Source: an uncultured Eubacteriales bacterium
GTDB taxonomy: Bacteria > Bacillota > Clostridia > Christensenellales > CAG-138
Reading direction: 5' to 3'
Length of the DNA stretch: 43,763 bases
NCBI GenBank assembly: GCA_900540495.1
Contig: UQGA01000015.1
Location: forward strand, 1-43,763
How positions within the stretch are numbered: the first letter of the stretch is position 1; each line of letters begins with the position of its first letter. This document shows positions 42,819 to 43,763 of this stretch, one piece after another. Below the pieces are notes generated by a model. It searched no databases. It saw nothing but the letters and a program-made list of their open reading frames with translations, and was not told the DNA's origin. Both the position numbers and the translations under genes were made by a program.

Positions 42819-43571
42819 TCACATGCTCTTTACGCGACCCCAAATGCGGTGCATGTACGCGCTGTTGGCTTCAATGCCGCCGGCCTGAAGCGAGTTTGTC
42901 CAGGTGAAGGGATCGACGCCCTTTTGCTTGAGCATGACCATGGTTTCGGCCAACAACGCTTTGAGCACGATGGCCTGCATGATGGTCGCCACGGGCGAGA
43001 TCCGGTGTTCCAGCAAATCGTATTCCAGAACGGCGTCGCCATAGGGGACGAAGCTGTCAAGATACAGGTCGGCGACCTGGTAAAGGTTTTTGCCGCTGCT
43101 GTGGCGTGCGCCGGCATAGGAGGATTGATCGGAAAATGCGGGCGAGGTAATGGCGATGACAAAGGCGCCCCGCGACCGGCACTCGATCGCCGCGCTGATC
43201 GCCACGGGATTGATGCCATATGCGCTGCCAAACAGAATGACGTCGCCGCGCCCGATCCGATGGTATTCCACGACGATCCTGCCGAGCCCCTCGACACGCT
43301 CCATTCCGTTGATCTCGCGCGCTGCTCCATGCGACAGGGAGATGTTGGCGTCATAAATCGGGCAGAGAGCCGCAAGTTCGCCCTTGCGGTACATGGCGTC
43401 CTCCGAAAAGATGGAGGAATGCCCGCCCGGCCCCCATAAAAACAGCAAATGGCCTTCGGCGACACGGTCGGACATGATGTCCGCCGCTTTTTTGAAACGG
43501 TCGTTTTGTGTAGCCTTCACCTTTTGTATCAGGTCGACAACTGCGTCGAGATAATCCAGCGCCGGGTTCAT
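42819..43571 (-). CDS. SIS-domain phosphosugar-binding protein, UPF0309-like
   Basis: 250 residues. An N-terminal helical stretch (LDAVVDLIQKVKATQNDRFKKAADIMSD) is followed by a SIS domain with the phosphosugar loop LFLWGPGGHSSIFSEDAMYR (about 42-61) and the second strand set GDVILFGSAYGINPVAISAAIECRSRGAFVIAITSPAF. SIS domains isomerise or bind phosphosugars; MurQ, the MurNAc-6-P etherase, shares the fold, but I see no MurQ-specific motif. It is first in an eleven-gene operon. ATG 43571 was preferred over an upstream ATG because GGAAAGGA sits before it. Confidence 0.82.
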   Translation of the reverse strand: MNPALDYLDAVVDLIQKVKATQNDRFKKAADIMSDRVAEGHLLFLWGPGGHSSIFSEDAMYRKGELAALCPIYDANISLSHGAAREINGMERVEGLGRIVVEYHRIGRGDVILFGSAYGINPVAISAAIECRSRGAFVIAITSPAFSDQSSYAGARHSSGKNLYQVADLYLDSFVPYGDAVLEYDLLEHRISPVATIMQAIVLKALLAETMVMLKQKGVDPFTWTNSLQAGGIEANSAYMHRIWGRVKSM

Positions 43572-43658
43572 GTGCGGGTCCTTTCCATTGATCTGGGCAG
43601 TCAGGTGACTCCTTTTTGCAGCGGTGGCGTGCAATTCAAACGCGAACAGGTTATATGA

Positions 43659-43679
43659 TTTATTTCATTATAGAATAAA
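43659..43679. promoter_or_regulatory. Inverted repeat over the -10 box
   Basis: TTTATT (43659-43664) and AATAAA (43674-43679) flank a 9-base centre that contains the -10 box. It could be an operator for a repressor encoded outside the window, or simply AT-rich promoter sequence. Confidence 0.35.
43667..43672 (-). promoter_or_regulatory. -10 box of the amino-sugar operon
   Basis: A perfect TATAAT on the minus strand in a strongly AT-rich segment, about 95 bases before the first start codon. No convincing -35 box is found, which may mean activator dependence. Confidence 0.5.
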
Positions 43680-43763
43680 AGTATGATGTTTGTCTTTGCA
43701 CAAATCCATCGTTTTATTTGCATATTATCGTCGATTTCTACGAAAAAATACATTATCTTATAA

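Noticed and set aside
42819..43571. Calling the first SIS gene murQ
   Set aside because: It is shorter than MurQ and follows the UPF0309 pattern; I see no MurQ-specific motif, so the etherase idea is kept only as a hypothesis.

Overview
The window is high-GC bacterial DNA with Clostridia features: a SigH-type sporulation sigma factor in the mrnC-rlmB-sigH neighbourhood, an NAD-linked [FeFe] hydrogenase operon, a CsoR/CopA copper system, a CUT1 sugar transporter and TPTP/TEAP-type linkers on surface proteins. A strictly anaerobic, probably gut-dwelling Bacillota is the best guess; a genus cannot be named from the sequence alone.

Layout. 1-1.8 kb: the 3' part of a large serine recombinase (mobile element end) next to tRNA-Pro(CGG) and tRNA-Thr(CGT). 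1.96-2.83 kb: a peptidoglycan-binding/NlpC-P60-like protein. 2.84-3.68 kb: no convincing gene, but a promoter and a terminator on the minus strand. 3.7-6.9 kb (minus): mrnC-rlmB-sigH, a small membrane protein and a hexapeptide acetyltransferase. 7.0-11.9 kb (plus): a FecCD/MolBC-type ABC importer, a methyltransferase, its lipoprotein and an XdhC-family protein; I infer a molybdate or tungstate supply operon. 12.1-13.8 kb (minus): NlpC/P60 hydrolase with SH3 repeats. 14.1-17.1 kb (minus): csoR-copA, the CopA carrying a C-terminal CopZ-like domain with its own start signals. 17.1-20.3 kb (minus): SH3 surface protein, sugar-phosphate nucleotidyltransferase, galE.

20.4-29.1 kb (plus) is a ten-gene operon for an NAD(H)- and probably ferredoxin-coupled [FeFe] hydrogenase (HydC-, HydB- and HydA-like subunits). 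Between the first and last structural subunits lie two GHKL ATPases, two DRTGG-type small proteins, a PHP phosphoesterase, a thioredoxin-like ferredoxin and a second [FeFe]-hydrogenase-like protein in which the proton-relay cysteine is alanine, as in sensory HydS. The catalytic enzyme is thus co-transcribed with what looks like its own redox or hydrogen sensor and signalling module.

29.1-31.9 kb: a decayed ABC ATPase, then a promoter, a ~300-base GC-rich leader and two genes that split the last two steps of IMP synthesis (PurO-type cyclohydrolase and a stand-alone AICAR transformylase). 31.9-32.84 kb: non-coding, with three copies of a 41-base repeat.

32.8-43.6 kb (minus) is an eleven-gene amino-sugar locus: two SIS proteins, a nitrilase-family amidase, a CUT1 ABC transporter, a HIT-like protein, a LarA-family nickel racemase, NagB-like deaminase, NagA deacetylase and an AGE-family 2-epimerase. 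The combination of SIS proteins, NagA/NagB and a lactate-racemase-like enzyme suggests catabolism of an amino sugar bearing a hydroxy acid, such as a muramic-acid derivative. This is the best candidate for an undescribed pathway.
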